Source of the DNA: Paractinoplanes lichenicola
GTDB taxonomy: Bacteria; Actinomycetota; Actinomycetes; Mycobacteriales; Micromonosporaceae
Direction: 5' to 3'
DNA: 64,000 bases
NCBI RefSeq assembly: GCF_016785085.1
Contig: NZ_JAENHO010000014.1
Coordinates: 186,001 to 250,000 of the forward strand
In this document: positions 1 through 8,452 of the stretch, one piece after another
Layout: each line of letters opens with the position of its first letter
Numbering within the stretch: position 1 is the first letter of the stretch
Translations under genes and position numbers: made by a program
Notes under the pieces: generated by a model
The model's input: only the letters and a program-made list of their open reading frames with translations
Told to the model about the DNA's origin: nothing
Database searches by the model: none

Positions 1-2
1 AG

Positions 3-500
3 TCGACGGCCCTCGAGCGCGGCGTCCGCTACCGCGCGATCTATGAGCGCGAGCTGCTCGAGAAGCCGGGGGAGCTGGACAGCATCGTCGACGCGATGAA
101 GCTCGGCGAGCTCTCCCGCACACTCCCCCACCTGCCCGTACGCCTGGCCGTGGCCGACCGGGCGCTGGCGATCTGCCCGCTCGTGCCCGACGCGGCGCGC
201 GGCGTCGGGGAGCCCACCGCGGCGCTGATCCGCCCCAGTGAGCTCCTCGACGCCCTGGTCGCCCTCTTCGAGAGCTACTGGGAGCGCGCCACCCCGCTGC
301 TGCCCGACGGCAGCGAGGAGGAGCCGGACAAGTTGCTGCTGTCGCTGTTCGTCGCGGGATTGCCCGACAAGTCCATCGCGACCCAGCTCGGGGTCAGCCG
401 CAGGACGGTCCAGCGCCGCCTCGACCGCCTGATGGAGGCGGCCGGCGTGGACACCCGAGCCGGCCTGGCGTTCCAGGCGGCCCGGCGAGGCTGGTTATAA
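3..500 (+). CDS. LuxR-type helix-turn-helix regulator, 5'-truncated by window edge
   Basis: The reading frame is open from position 3 and the start lies outside the window; 165 residues are visible. The segment with RGVRYRAIYERELLEKPGEL resembles the linker between a TrmB-like winged helix and the C-terminal part in actinobacterial TrmB/LuxR-type regulators. The last 60 residues form a LuxR-type HTH: KLLLSLFVAGLPDKSIA, then TQLGVSRRTVQRRLDRLM as turn and recognition helix. Such proteins are transcription factors without a phosphorylatable receiver domain. The gene converges on the subtilase gene, whose stop is 37 bp away. Its target cannot be inferred from what is visible. Confidence 0.8.
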   Translation, partial: STALERGVRYRAIYERELLEKPGELDSIVDAMKLGELSRTLPHLPVRLAVADRALAICPLVPDAARGVGEPTAALIRPSELLDALVALFESYWERATPLLPDGSEEEPDKLLLSLFVAGLPDKSIATQLGVSRRTVQRRLDRLMEAAGVDTRAGLAFQAARRGWL

Positions 501-537
501 GCGCTGTAGGCCGGCCAGCGGTCCTCGACAAGCGGTC

Positions 538-3500
538 TCATCGGCCGTACGCCCTGATCACGGTCTGCTCGACCGAGTTGCCCGATTTGTCGGAGGCGAC
601 GACTCGCAACGAGACCGGGGTCCGGCCGCCGGGCACGACCACGACTGGCCCCAGCATGAGAGCCGGTTTCCAGGTACGACCGTCGTCGGCCGAGGTGGCG
701 ACGGAGACCCGCTGGGCGCCCGGCACCTTCACGGTCAACACCGGACTGACCCCGTACGAGACCTGGAGCAGCGGAAGCGTCCCCTCGGCACCCGACTTGA
801 AGGTCCACGAGGTCGACGTCGACGTGCCGTAGAGCCAGTCGTCGCCGCCCCGCGCGGTCGCCAGATCGAGCCGGTAGGTCGCCTTCCCGGCCGGCACGGG
901 GACGTCCTGCCAGCCGTTCGGCAGTTCGGCGAGGAGGCTGCCGTCGCGCGACAACTTGGCCCCGGAATCCGTCACCAGGTAGTGCCGGTCGGAGCTGTCC
1001 ACGAACGACGCCACCCGCAGCTGCAACGTGTTGCCCGTACGGCTGCTGGTGTGCCCGGACGGCGTGGCCGGCCGCACGACGGGCGCGTACCAGGTCTCCG
1101 AAGCCGAGCCGGCCCGCCCGTACGAGATCGGGTCCTCGACGATGCCCCCTTGCAGGCTGCCACCCAGGTTGCTCCACGGGAACTCATGGTGAACCTGGTG
1201 CTGCCACACGCTGTCACCGGTCGACACCCACTCCTCACGCACCGTCGGCGTCCGCACATCGCGCTGCGTGTCGTTCCACGAGTACTCCTGATACGGCCGC
1301 CACCCGAAGCGCTGCTCGCGGACCCAGTCGAACCCGCCGTTGTGCGCGTACCGCGAACTGATCCGATACGAATTGGCCGCCGTCACCTTGTGCACGATCC
1401 CGTCCGGCACCCGGTCCTTCGAGACCTGGAAGACGTCGTACAGGTAGGGGCTGTTGGTCGTGAGGGTGAGCGAGATGCGGGCGCCCGCGCGGGCCAGGAT
1501 CCGCTGCCCGTCGTCGTGCGCCACCTGCGCGGTCGGAATCGGCAGGCGCAACTCGGCGCTCGGATCCCAGGGCTGCCAGGCGCTGCGATCGGCCGGCAGC
1601 ACGACCAGCGCCACTGCCGCCCCGGCCGCGGCCGCCGCCTGCGAGGCCTCGTCCGCGTTGTCCGACTCGAGCACCACGGCCTTGCCGCGCACGTTCCCGC
1701 CGAGCCCCTTCACGAGATCAAAACGGCGAGTTCCCTCGTACGCCGGGGAGTTGACGCACAAATTGATGTCGAGCTCGCCGGTCACGCCCGGAATGCTCGC
1801 CTGCACGAGCGGCGCGACAAGCTGCCAGCGCGACGAGAACTCGTAACTCCCCTTGCGCAGCTTCGCGGTCGGCGTGACGTTGATCTTCTGGACCGCGCTG
1901 AAGTTCATGAAGCCGTTGATGATGCCGCGGCCGCTGCCGGTCACCCGGCGTACGTAATAACTCTCCACCGTCCGCTGCTCGGCCGGCTTCGGCGTCTCGA
2001 TCCTGATCGGCTTGGCCGTACGGGCGTCGAGCACCACGGTCAGGTCACGGTCGACCTTGAGTTCGGGGATCGTGACCAGGTTGTCCTGCTCGTTCTGGGG
2101 CCCGCTGCTGGGGATCGTGGCGTCGACCAGGTAGTCGCCCTCGGCCAGCTGGAACGTCTTCTCCTCGCCGGCGTCCAGGAAGTTGAGCACGTCGAAGCGC
2201 CGGTCGTCGCCGAACGCCTGCAGCACGGGCACCGGCGCGGGCTTGCCGTCGCGCCCGATCGCCTTGAACGTGACCAGGTGCCGTTCCCTGTCCAGCGTGC
2301 CGCCGATCGCGGTCGTGACCAGCACGCCGCCCGGCCCGGTGGCGGTGAGCCGGCCGTCGAGCTGCCCCGGTTCCACGGCGGGCAGGTTCCAGCCGAGAGC
2401 CACGTCAGCGCTGCCGCCCGCCGGCACGGTGACAGTCGCCGGGGTCACGGTGATCTGCGACAGGGAGGACCGCAAGGTCAGCGTCACGGGCGCCGGGCCG
2501 GCGTTGGTGTAGGTCACCTTCCGCGACACCGCCGGGTCGCCCAACGCGTGCAGCCCGAAGTCGGCCACGCCGGTGCCCGAGATGTTCTGTCGCACGGCCC
2601 GCGCGATATCGACCCGGCCGGCCCCCTGGGCGTAGACCGAGGCATCAGACGCCAGGAGAGATGTGCTGACCAACGAGTTCTTGATCTGGGCGCCGGTCCA
2701 GTCCGGGTGCTGCTGGGCGACGATGGCGGCCGCCCCGGCCACGTGCGGCGTGGCCATCGAGGTGCCGTTGGCCGCGGTGTAGAGCTCGTCGACCGGCTCG
2801 CCCATCGTGGTGCCGGCGGCGCGGGCGGCCACGATGCCGACGCCGGGCGCGGTGATCTCGGGCTTGAGCCCCTCGTCGCCCAGGCGCGGGCCGCGGCTGG
2901 AGAAGTCGGCCAGCTGGTTGTCGCGGTCGACCGCGCCGACCGTCAGCGCCGAGGGGGAGGCGCCGGGTGTGCCGACCGAGTAGTCGGCGCCCTCGTTGCC
3001 CGCCGCCACCACGAACAGCGCACCGGTCGAGGCGCTGAGCTCGTCGACGGCGGCGCTCATCGGGTCGGTGCCGTCGGTCGCGCTGCCGCCCAGGCTCATG
3101 TTGACGACCTTGGCCCCGGCGCCCGCGGCCCACTCCATGCCCGCGATGATGCCGCTCTCGTAGCCGGTGCCGCTGTCGTCGAGCACCTTGCCGACCAGCA
3201 GTCTCGCGCCGGGGGCGACGCCCTTGCGGGTGCCGTTCGACCCCGCGCCCGAGCCGGCCACCGTGGCCGCCACGTGGGTGCCGTGTCCGAAGTGGTCGGC
3301 GGTGTCGGGGCTGCCGCTGAAGTCGCGCGCCTCGGCGATGCGGCCGGCCAGGTCGGGATGGTTCTGGTCGGCGCCGGTGTCGAGCACGGCCACGGTGACG
3401 CCGCGGCCGTCCAGCCCGGCCTGCCAGGCCTCGGGCGCGCCGATCTGGGCCGTGCTGCGGTCGAGCACCGGCTTGACCTGGCCGTCGAGCCAGATCCGGT

Positions 3501-4047
3501 CGGTGGTCGCGGTGCGCGCTTCGCCGCCGGCTTGCTTCTGCGTACGCCAGAAGTCCGCGAGCGAGTCCTTGTCGGCGCGCACGGCCACGGCCCCCAGGCT
3601 GGGCAGTGCGACGCCGGCCGAGGCGCCCAGCGTACGGGCGGTGGTTGTGGCCTGGGCCGACTTGACGATCAGCGGGAGCGTGTCGCGGGCGGCGTCGCCG
3701 TAGCCCTGGTCGATCAGCCGTTGCACGTCGAACAGCTCGGCGTCGACCCGCCCGGCGGCGAGCAGCGGGACGGCGTCGGCGGGCACCACCCGTACGCCGT
3801 CCTTGGTCTCGACGGTCGTGAACGACATGCGCTCGCGACCCGGCCCCGGCCGCACCGACGCCGCCACCCGCCCGTCGCCCGAGGGCACGAGCTGGACGAC
3901 GTCGCCGGTGATCAGCGTGATCGCCCGGGCCACGGGCGAATGCGGTAAGGACGCGGCGGCCGGTCCTGGCGGGGACGCGGCCACCGCGCCGGCCCCGATC
4001 AGGAGGCCGGCCGTCAGGACACCGGTCAGACGTTTACTGGGTGACAA
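538..4047 (-). CDS. Secreted subtilisin-like serine protease (S8 family), large multidomain
   Basis: About 1169 aa. From the TTG start the order is: signal peptide (SPSKR n-region, hydrophobic core, Ala-rich cleavage region), an inhibitor-like propeptide to about residue 190, then the S8 catalytic domain with Asp223 (VLDTGAD), His255 (GHGTHV) and Ser430 (NGTSMATPHVAG). Beta-rich Fn3-like modules follow, with a protease-associated-like stretch (GKAVVLESDNADEA). It should act outside the cell on proteins. Start choice: an ATG exists at 4080, but GAGGAG at 4054-4059 lies 6 nt before the TTG at 4047 and the protein then begins with a normal signal peptide, so I prefer 4047. It lies 114 bp downstream of the anti-sigma gene on the same strand and may be read through from that operon. 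Confidence 0.9.
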   Translation of the reverse strand: MSPSKRLTGVLTAGLLIGAGAVAASPPGPAAASLPHSPVARAITLITGDVVQLVPSGDGRVAASVRPGPGRERMSFTTVETKDGVRVVPADAVPLLAAGRVDAELFDVQRLIDQGYGDAARDTLPLIVKSAQATTTARTLGASAGVALPSLGAVAVRADKDSLADFWRTQKQAGGEARTATTDRIWLDGQVKPVLDRSTAQIGAPEAWQAGLDGRGVTVAVLDTGADQNHPDLAGRIAEARDFSGSPDTADHFGHGTHVAATVAGSGAGSNGTRKGVAPGARLLVGKVLDDSGTGYESGIIAGMEWAAGAGAKVVNMSLGGSATDGTDPMSAAVDELSASTGALFVVAAGNEGADYSVGTPGASPSALTVGAVDRDNQLADFSSRGPRLGDEGLKPEITAPGVGIVAARAAGTTMGEPVDELYTAANGTSMATPHVAGAAAIVAQQHPDWTGAQIKNSLVSTSLLASDASVYAQGAGRVDIARAVRQNISGTGVADFGLHALGDPAVSRKVTYTNAGPAPVTLTLRSSLSQITVTPATVTVPAGGSADVALGWNLPAVEPGQLDGRLTATGPGGVLVTTAIGGTLDRERHLVTFKAIGRDGKPAPVPVLQAFGDDRRFDVLNFLDAGEEKTFQLAEGDYLVDATIPSSGPQNEQDNLVTIPELKVDRDLTVVLDARTAKPIRIETPKPAEQRTVESYYVRRVTGSGRGIINGFMNFSAVQKINVTPTAKLRKGSYEFSSRWQLVAPLVQASIPGVTGELDINLCVNSPAYEGTRRFDLVKGLGGNVRGKAVVLESDNADEASQAAAAAGAAVALVVLPADRSAWQPWDPSAELRLPIPTAQVAHDDGQRILARAGARISLTLTTNSPYLYDVFQVSKDRVPDGIVHKVTAANSYRISSRYAHNGGFDWVREQRFGWRPYQEYSWNDTQRDVRTPTVREEWVSTGDSVWQHQVHHEFPWSNLGGSLQGGIVEDPISYGRAGSASETWYAPVVRPATPSGHTSSRTGNTLQLRVASFVDSSDRHYLVTDSGAKLSRDGSLLAELPNGWQDVPVPAGKATYRLDLATARGGDDWLYGTSTSTSWTFKSGAEGTLPLLQVSYGVSPVLTVKVPGAQRVSVATSADDGRTWKPALMLGPVVVVPGGRTPVSLRVVASDKSGNSVEQTVIRAYGR

Positions 4048-4053
4048 GGCCGA

Positions 4054-4059
4054 CTCCTC
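4054..4059 (-). promoter_or_regulatory. Shine-Dalgarno GAGGAG deciding the subtilase start
   Basis: GAGGAG sits 6 nt upstream of the TTG at 4047, while the upstream ATG at 4080 has no comparable site. This favours a TTG start and shortens the protein by 11 residues. Confidence 0.55.
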
Positions 4060-4161
4060 AGCGCTCGGGAATGAACGCATTGTTAAGTCGGTCGATCTCC
4101 GGCCGGGAGATGCAGACCCTGCCGCAGAGGTGACATGGCGCGATGTGGACAGCCGTCGATT

Positions 4162-4884
4162 TCAGGAAAGTGACAGGGCGGTTGCCTTCGCCGGCTCGAG
4201 GCTCGTGAAGCCCTCCAACCGGTACGTGACCGCATCCCGCTCCCAGATCAGGGTGGGGGTGGCCAGCCGGGCCGTGGCGGTGCGCTCCAAGCCGGCGCGG
4301 TCGACGTAGGTGAGCGTGTGCTGCTTCGGGAGCCAGATCGACATGCCCGGGCCCAGGTCGACCCACTCGGCATCGGGCGCCTGCTTGAAGAAGACGCCCG
4401 CGGAGCCGGCGAACTGGTCGAAGCGCACGGTGCCGCCGCGATAGACCGCGCTGACCACCCGCGGGACGCCGTTGTCGTCGGGGTCGGCGAGCTCGACGCG
4501 CTCCGGCGGGCCGAGGGTGGCGGGCAGCTTCACCGTGAACGGCGCACGTTGGCGGGCCTGCTCGAGGGTGACCCCGCCGGTCGAGGGCAGCGGGCTCGGG
4601 CTTTCTCGAGGAGGCGACGCCTGACGTCGCACTTCGATGCCGGCCACCCGCAGCACCTGGGCGACCGCGTCGACCACCGTGGCGCGGGCCGGCTCGACGG
4701 CGATCACGGCCACGGTCACGGCGGCCAGGGCGGAGGCCAGCCAGAGCCGCCAGCGGCGCTGAGGGCGTACGGGAACCGAAAGCCGGGAACGCACGGTGGC
4801 GCGCTGGTCGGCCGCCTCGGGCACGGCCAGGAAGGGGTCGAGCTCGCGCAGCTCGGCGATCAGGTCGTCGTGCGGCTCAGGCAT
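4162..4884 (-). CDS. Membrane-anchored anti-sigma-like protein of an ECF system
   Basis: About 240 aa, starting at ATG 4884, which overlaps the end of the sigma gene by 8 bp (translational coupling). The short cytoplasmic N-terminus (about 45 residues, with DDLIAELRELDPFL) is followed by one membrane segment near residues 48-66 (LWLASALAAVTVAVIAV) and an extracytoplasmic beta-rich domain of about 150 residues. There is no HxxxCxxC zinc motif, so it is not a classical ZAS anti-sigma factor. Position and topology argue for an anti-sigma or sensor role. An in-frame ATG at 4914 is possible but lies inside the sigma gene and lacks a Shine-Dalgarno. Family assignment rests on context more than on sequence. 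Confidence 0.7.
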   Translation of the reverse strand: MPEPHDDLIAELRELDPFLAVPEAADQRATVRSRLSVPVRPQRRWRLWLASALAAVTVAVIAVEPARATVVDAVAQVLRVAGIEVRRQASPPRESPSPLPSTGGVTLEQARQRAPFTVKLPATLGPPERVELADPDDNGVPRVVSAVYRGGTVRFDQFAGSAGVFFKQAPDAEWVDLGPGMSIWLPKQHTLTYVDRAGLERTATARLATPTLIWERDAVTYRLEGFTSLEPAKATALSLS

Positions 4885-5446
4885 CCGGCACCTCCTCGGC
4901 CCGCAGATGCTCACGCAACCGGGCCAGCGCCCGCGCGGTACGCGACTTCACGGTCCCCTTGGGCACCCCCAGCGCCGCCGCGGTCTCCTGCTCGCTCAGA
5001 TCGAGCAGGTAGCGGCAGACCAGCACGTCCTGGTCGCGCTGAGCCAGCGACCGCAGATTGCCGATCAGCCGCTCGCGGCGTTCGCGGGCCAGCACGGTGT
5101 CGGCCGGACCGGGCTCGTCGGGCGCCGGCTCCGTGACAGCGGCCGCGCGCAGGACCAGCCCGTCGCGGCGGCGGCGCGAACGGTGCAGGTTGCGGGTCTC
5201 GTTGGCCACGATGGCGAGCAGCCACGGGCGGAAGCCGGACTCGCCGCGGTAACGCGACAACTGCCGGTACGCCTTCACCAGCGCCTCCTGCACCACGTCG
5301 TCGGCGTCGTCACCCGCGCCGAGCAGCACGGCGGCGCGATGCGCGGGCACGGTGTAGCGGGCGACGAGGACCTCGTAGGCCCCCAGGTCGCCCGACCGGG
5401 CCCGGCTCACCGCCGTGGCGTCGTCGATTTCTATGGCCTCTCTCAG
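4877..5446 (-). CDS. ECF-type RNA polymerase sigma factor (sigma-70 family)
   Basis: Region 2 (GDLGAYEVLVARYTVPAHR to DDADDVVQEALVKAYRQL, then FRPWLLAIVANE) and region 4 (LAQRDQDVLVCRYLLDLS, then GVPKGTVKSRTARALARLR) are complete. It should direct RNA polymerase to ECF promoters. Family homology continues upstream of the GTG at 5410, and the only in-frame codons there with a good Shine-Dalgarno are near CTG 5446 (AAGGAG, 6 nt spacer). A CTG start is therefore proposed but uncertain; GTG 5410 or an ATA/ATC codon are alternatives. It is co-transcribed with the anti-sigma gene and carries its own ECF-like promoter, which suggests autoregulation. Confidence 0.85.
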   Translation of the reverse strand: MREAIEIDDATAVSRARSGDLGAYEVLVARYTVPAHRAAVLLGAGDDADDVVQEALVKAYRQLSRYRGESGFRPWLLAIVANETRNLHRSRRRRDGLVLRAAAVTEPAPDEPGPADTVLARERRERLIGNLRSLAQRDQDVLVCRYLLDLSEQETAAALGVPKGTVKSRTARALARLREHLRAEEVPDA

Positions 5447-5481
5447 CCCGGGCTCCTTCTGCCTCGCACCGACACTGCACT

Positions 5482-5507
5482 GACACCGCCGGGCACGGAA
5501 AGGTTCC
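5482..5507 (-). promoter_or_regulatory. ECF-type promoter for the sigma/anti-sigma operon
   Basis: On the minus strand GGAACC (5507-5502) is followed by a 16-nt spacer and TGTC (5485-5482), matching the usual ECF pattern (GGAAC about 16 nt before a GTC-type -10). It lies about 36-40 nt upstream of the sigma coding start and suggests positive autoregulation. The -35 element is one arm of the palindrome GGTTCCCGGAACC. Confidence 0.6.
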
Positions 5508-5508
5508 C

Positions 5509-5534
5509 GGAACCTGATGCCGATTCGTGGTGTC
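5509..5534 (+). promoter_or_regulatory. Divergent ECF-type promoter for the beta-propeller lipoprotein
   Basis: GGAACC (5509-5514), a 16-nt spacer and TGTC (5531-5534) mirror the minus-strand promoter exactly. The ATG at 5543 is 8 nt after the -10, so the transcript would be leaderless or nearly so. Confidence 0.6.
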
Positions 5535-5542
5535 TGCAGGGC

Positions 5543-6721
5543 ATGACCACACGCCGTTCGTTCCTCGCCCTCTCCGGTGGAGTGCTCGCCGCCGTGGCCG
5601 GTTGCCGCGGGTCGAAGCCGGCCGCCACCCCGGTTCCCGATGTGGTGCTGGCCCGGGGCCGCGACGGTGTCGTCCGGCTCACGGGCGCCGAGGCTCGGCC
5701 CCTGGGCGCCGGGTCGGTGCTGAGCCGGGACGGTGCCATCGCGTACGCGGGCCAGCTGGTGCGGATCGACGCGGCGACCGGGGCACCCCTCCAAGAGCAG
5801 TCGATCGGGGGTGGCTGGGTGCCCCGGGTGGTCGCCGAGTCCGGCGACGCCTGCGTGCTGGCCCGCACGCGGCCCGCCGATCCACCGGTCGGCCGCACCT
5901 CGTCGCCGCTGCTGGTGATCGGGCCCGACCGGCACGACGAGCTCACCCTGCCCGGCTGTGTCGAGCCGGACGCGTTCACGGCCGACGGCCAGGGGCTCTT
6001 CGTGCTCGACTGGCTCCCGGCGGACAATCCCGACCACTACCGCGTACGGCTGCTGAGCTTCACCGACGGCAAGATGACGCCACTGTTCACGCGGGACAAG
6101 CGGCCCGTCCCGGAAGACGCCGAGGAGCAGATGCGGGGCCGGGGACGGCAAGCCGTGTACTCGCGGGCCCGGCAGACGCTGTACACGCTCTATACGCATC
6201 AGCCCGAGCATCAGCACACCCGCGACCTGCTCAAGGGCACCCGCAGCCACGTGCACGCGTTCGTCCACGTGCTGCACTTGAGCGAGCAGTGGGCGTACTG
6301 CCTCGACCTGCCCGACCCGTTCGGGCAGGGGCCGGCCGAGGGGCACGCGCTGGCCGTCGACGGGCAGCGGATCGCCGTACTGGACACGGCTTCGGGCTCG
6401 ATCGCGTACGCGGGCGCCGAGTCGCTGGCGATCGAGGAAGTGGCCCGGATCCCGGCCGGAAAAGGCGTGGCCAGCCTGGCTTCCGGCGACGGCGGGCGGC
6501 TTTTCGCGGCCGACGGCGCCACCGTGCACGTGCTCGACGGCTCGCGGCCGGCGGCGACCTGGACGCTGCCGACGGCCGCTCGGGGGCTGCAGCTCAGTCC
6601 GGATAAGTCGCGGCTCTACGCGGGAGGCGACGACGAGGTGGTCTGGCTCGACACCACCTCGGGCTCGGTGCGGGGGCGGGCGCGGGCGGAGGGCCTGGTC
6701 GATGTTCTTTCCGTTAAATAG
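5543..6721 (+). CDS. Tat-exported beta-propeller lipoprotein
   Basis: 392 aa. The N-terminus MTTRRSFLALSGG plus a lipobox (AAVAGC) shows a twin-arginine signal with lipid attachment, so the protein should be anchored outside the membrane. The body reads as a repeated beta-propeller of YVTN/WD-like type: GVVRLTGAEARPLGAGSVL, GRLFAADGATVHVLDGS, then SRLYAGGDDEVVWLDTTSGS. No catalytic motif was recognised, so it may bind a ligand or a partner. It is transcribed divergently from the sigma/anti-sigma operon from a mirrored ECF promoter and is a likely direct target of that sigma factor. The region 6722-6902 that follows carries only the operator-like repeats described below. Confidence 0.8.
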   Translation: MTTRRSFLALSGGVLAAVAGCRGSKPAATPVPDVVLARGRDGVVRLTGAEARPLGAGSVLSRDGAIAYAGQLVRIDAATGAPLQEQSIGGGWVPRVVAESGDACVLARTRPADPPVGRTSSPLLVIGPDRHDELTLPGCVEPDAFTADGQGLFVLDWLPADNPDHYRVRLLSFTDGKMTPLFTRDKRPVPEDAEEQMRGRGRQAVYSRARQTLYTLYTHQPEHQHTRDLLKGTRSHVHAFVHVLHLSEQWAYCLDLPDPFGQGPAEGHALAVDGQRIAVLDTASGSIAYAGAESLAIEEVARIPAGKGVASLASGDGGRLFAADGATVHVLDGSRPAATWTLPTAARGLQLSPDKSRLYAGGDDEVVWLDTTSGSVRGRARAEGLVDVLSVK

Positions 6722-6800
6722 CCGAAAGTTCCGGTCAATGCATTCTTCAAATAGCTTCTGACAAGGCGAAAGTTTCCGGAATTAGACGGTTGACTCACCT

Positions 6801-6827
6801 CGGGAACGCTCCCAAGAATGGGAGCGC
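6801..6827. promoter_or_regulatory. CebR/LacI-type operator cluster upstream of the CE4 esterase
   Basis: CGGGAACGCTCCCA (6801-6814) matches 12 of 14 positions of the TGGGAGCGCTCCCA box known for CebR-type LacI repressors. TGGGAGCGC (6819-6827) is a second half-site. Between them CGCTCCCA and TGGGAGCG form a perfect inverted repeat with a 4-nt centre. The cluster is about 80-100 bp upstream of the GTG at 6903. Confidence 0.5.
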
Positions 6828-6902
6828 AGTGACGTACGTCGATAGCGCGGAGGGCTTCCACCGGCCGCCGCGCCTCCCCGACCACGACGAAGGTGAATCC
6901 CC

Positions 6903-7886
6903 GTGAATCGAAGGATCCGTCCCCTGCTCCTCGCCGCCCTGGCCACCCTCCTGGCCGGCGCCGGCACGCTCGCGCTCTCCTCCCCGGCACAGGCGGCCGC
7001 CTGCGAGAACGGCTATGTCGGCCTGACCTACGACGACGGGCCCAACCCGAGCACCACCACCCAGCTGCTGAACACCCTGCGCGGCAACGGTTTGCGGGCC
7101 ACGATGTTCAACACCGGGCAGAACGCGGCGGCCAACCCCGGGCTCGTCGCGGCCCAGGTGTCGGCGGGCATGTGGGTGGCCAACCACAGCTACACCCACC
7201 CGCACATGCTCAACCTGAGCCAGGCGGCCATGACCGACGAGCTGTCGCGCACCCAGACGGCGATCCGCAACGGCGGCGGAGGCACCCCGACGATCTTCCG
7301 GCCCCCGTACGGGGAAACCAACGGGACCCTGCAGTCGGCCGCCTCGGCCCTGGGGCTGCGCACGGTGACCTGGGACGTCGACTCGCAGGACTGGAACGGC
7401 GCCAGCACCGCGCAGATCGTGCAGGCGGCCGCGCGACTGACCAACGGCCAGCTGATCCTGATGCACGACAACTACCAGACCACCATCGCGGCCATCCCCC
7501 AGATCGCGGCCGGGCTGGCCCAGCGCGGCCTGTGCGCCGGCATGATCTCGGCGTCGACCGGCCGGGCCGTCGCCCCCTCGGGCGGCTCGAACCCCACGAC
7601 TCCCCCGCCGGGCGGCGGCAGCTGCACCACCACCTACACCGCCGGGCAGCAGTGGGCCGACCGCTTCAACGGCTCGGTGGCCGTGAGCGGCACCAACAAC
7701 TGGGTGGTCACGGTGACCCTGCGCGCGCCGCAACGCGTGCTCGCGACCTGGAACGCGTCGGTCAGCTACGACAGCACCGGACTGGTGATGACCGCACGCC
7801 CCAACGGAAACGGCAACACGTTCGGCCTCACGATCCAGCACGGCGGCAACTGGACCTGGCCGTCGCTGAGCTGCCGCACGGCCTGA
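6903..7886 (+). CDS. Secreted polysaccharide deacetylase (CE4) with C-terminal CBM2
   Basis: 327 aa, GTG start with a GAAGGTG Shine-Dalgarno. A Sec signal peptide (MNRRIRPLLL to SPAQAA) precedes a NodB/CE4 domain at about residues 40-205. It has motif 1 TYDDGP, metal-binding motif 2 HSYTHPHM, motif 3 FRPPYGETN, and later WDVDSQDW and LILMHDNY. A Pro/Gly/Thr linker leads to a roughly 95-residue CBM2-type module (TYTAGQQWADRFNGSV, NNWVVTVTL, GNTFGLTIQHGGNW). The family removes acetyl groups from xylan or chitin, and the CBM2 suggests plant-wall polysaccharide. The CebR-like boxes upstream fit sugar-responsive control. Confidence 0.9.
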   Translation: MNRRIRPLLLAALATLLAGAGTLALSSPAQAAACENGYVGLTYDDGPNPSTTTQLLNTLRGNGLRATMFNTGQNAAANPGLVAAQVSAGMWVANHSYTHPHMLNLSQAAMTDELSRTQTAIRNGGGGTPTIFRPPYGETNGTLQSAASALGLRTVTWDVDSQDWNGASTAQIVQAAARLTNGQLILMHDNYQTTIAAIPQIAAGLAQRGLCAGMISASTGRAVAPSGGSNPTTPPPGGGSCTTTYTAGQQWADRFNGSVAVSGTNNWVVTVTLRAPQRVLATWNASVSYDSTGLVMTARPNGNGNTFGLTIQHGGNWTWPSLSCRTA

Positions 7887-7933
7887 CGACAATCGATGCG
7901 CACGGGCGGGCTCGCGCTTGTTAGAGTCCGGCC

Positions 7934-8401
7934 GTGCGCCGCTCATTGATCGCTGTCATCGCCGCTCTCGCCCTGCTCGGCCTGGCCGGCTGCGGCCTGC
8001 TCAAAAGTGACGAGGACAAGAAGATCGAGAAGCTGCTCGAGGAGGATCCGGTGTTCTCGGTCTTCCTCCGCGCCGACGTCACCGCCCAGCAGAAGGCGAA
8101 CCTCGAGAGCTACCTGCGCGGCCTGCCGGACGTCGAGGCGGTGCGGTTCGAGACGCGCGCCGAGGCGTACCAGCGCTTCATGGATCTGTGGTCGGACGAC
8201 TCGGAGTTCGTCGAGTCGGTGTCCGAGGACTCGCTGCCCGAGACGTACCGGGTGCACATGAAGTCGACCGACGCGGTGCGAGCCGTCCGGGACGGCGCCG
8301 ATCTGGCCAACATCAAGAACCTTCCGGGCGTGCAGGACACCGTCGTCGGCTGCCTCACCATCGACGAGTGCCGTAAATTGTACGAAAAGAACCCATTTTG
8401 A
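7934..8401 (+). CDS. Lipoprotein with a stand-alone FtsX extracellular domain
   Basis: 155 aa. A lipoprotein signal (MRRSLIAVIAALALLGLAGC) is followed by about 115 residues matching the FtsX ectodomain: FSVFLRADVTAQQKANLE, LPDVEAVRFETRAEAYQRF, then SLPETYRVHMKSTDAV. In FtsEX this domain couples an ABC-type complex to peptidoglycan hydrolases, but the four membrane helices of FtsX are absent here. It could compete with or assist FtsX at the cell surface (inference). TAGAGT at 7922-7927 lies 6 nt before the GTG start, suggesting a leaderless mRNA. Confidence 0.8.
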   Translation: MRRSLIAVIAALALLGLAGCGLLKSDEDKKIEKLLEEDPVFSVFLRADVTAQQKANLESYLRGLPDVEAVRFETRAEAYQRFMDLWSDDSEFVESVSEDSLPETYRVHMKSTDAVRAVRDGADLANIKNLPGVQDTVVGCLTIDECRKLYEKNPF

Positions 8402-8452
8402 TCTTCGGAGTGGCGTATCGGATTCTCGTTACCAAATCCGTACATTAGCGAC

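Noticed and set aside
982..3948. 988-codon plus-strand open frame
   Set aside because: It is antisense to the subtilase gene, whose catalytic triad and signal peptide are clear; the product is Arg/Gly/His-rich low complexity typical of shadows in GC-rich DNA.
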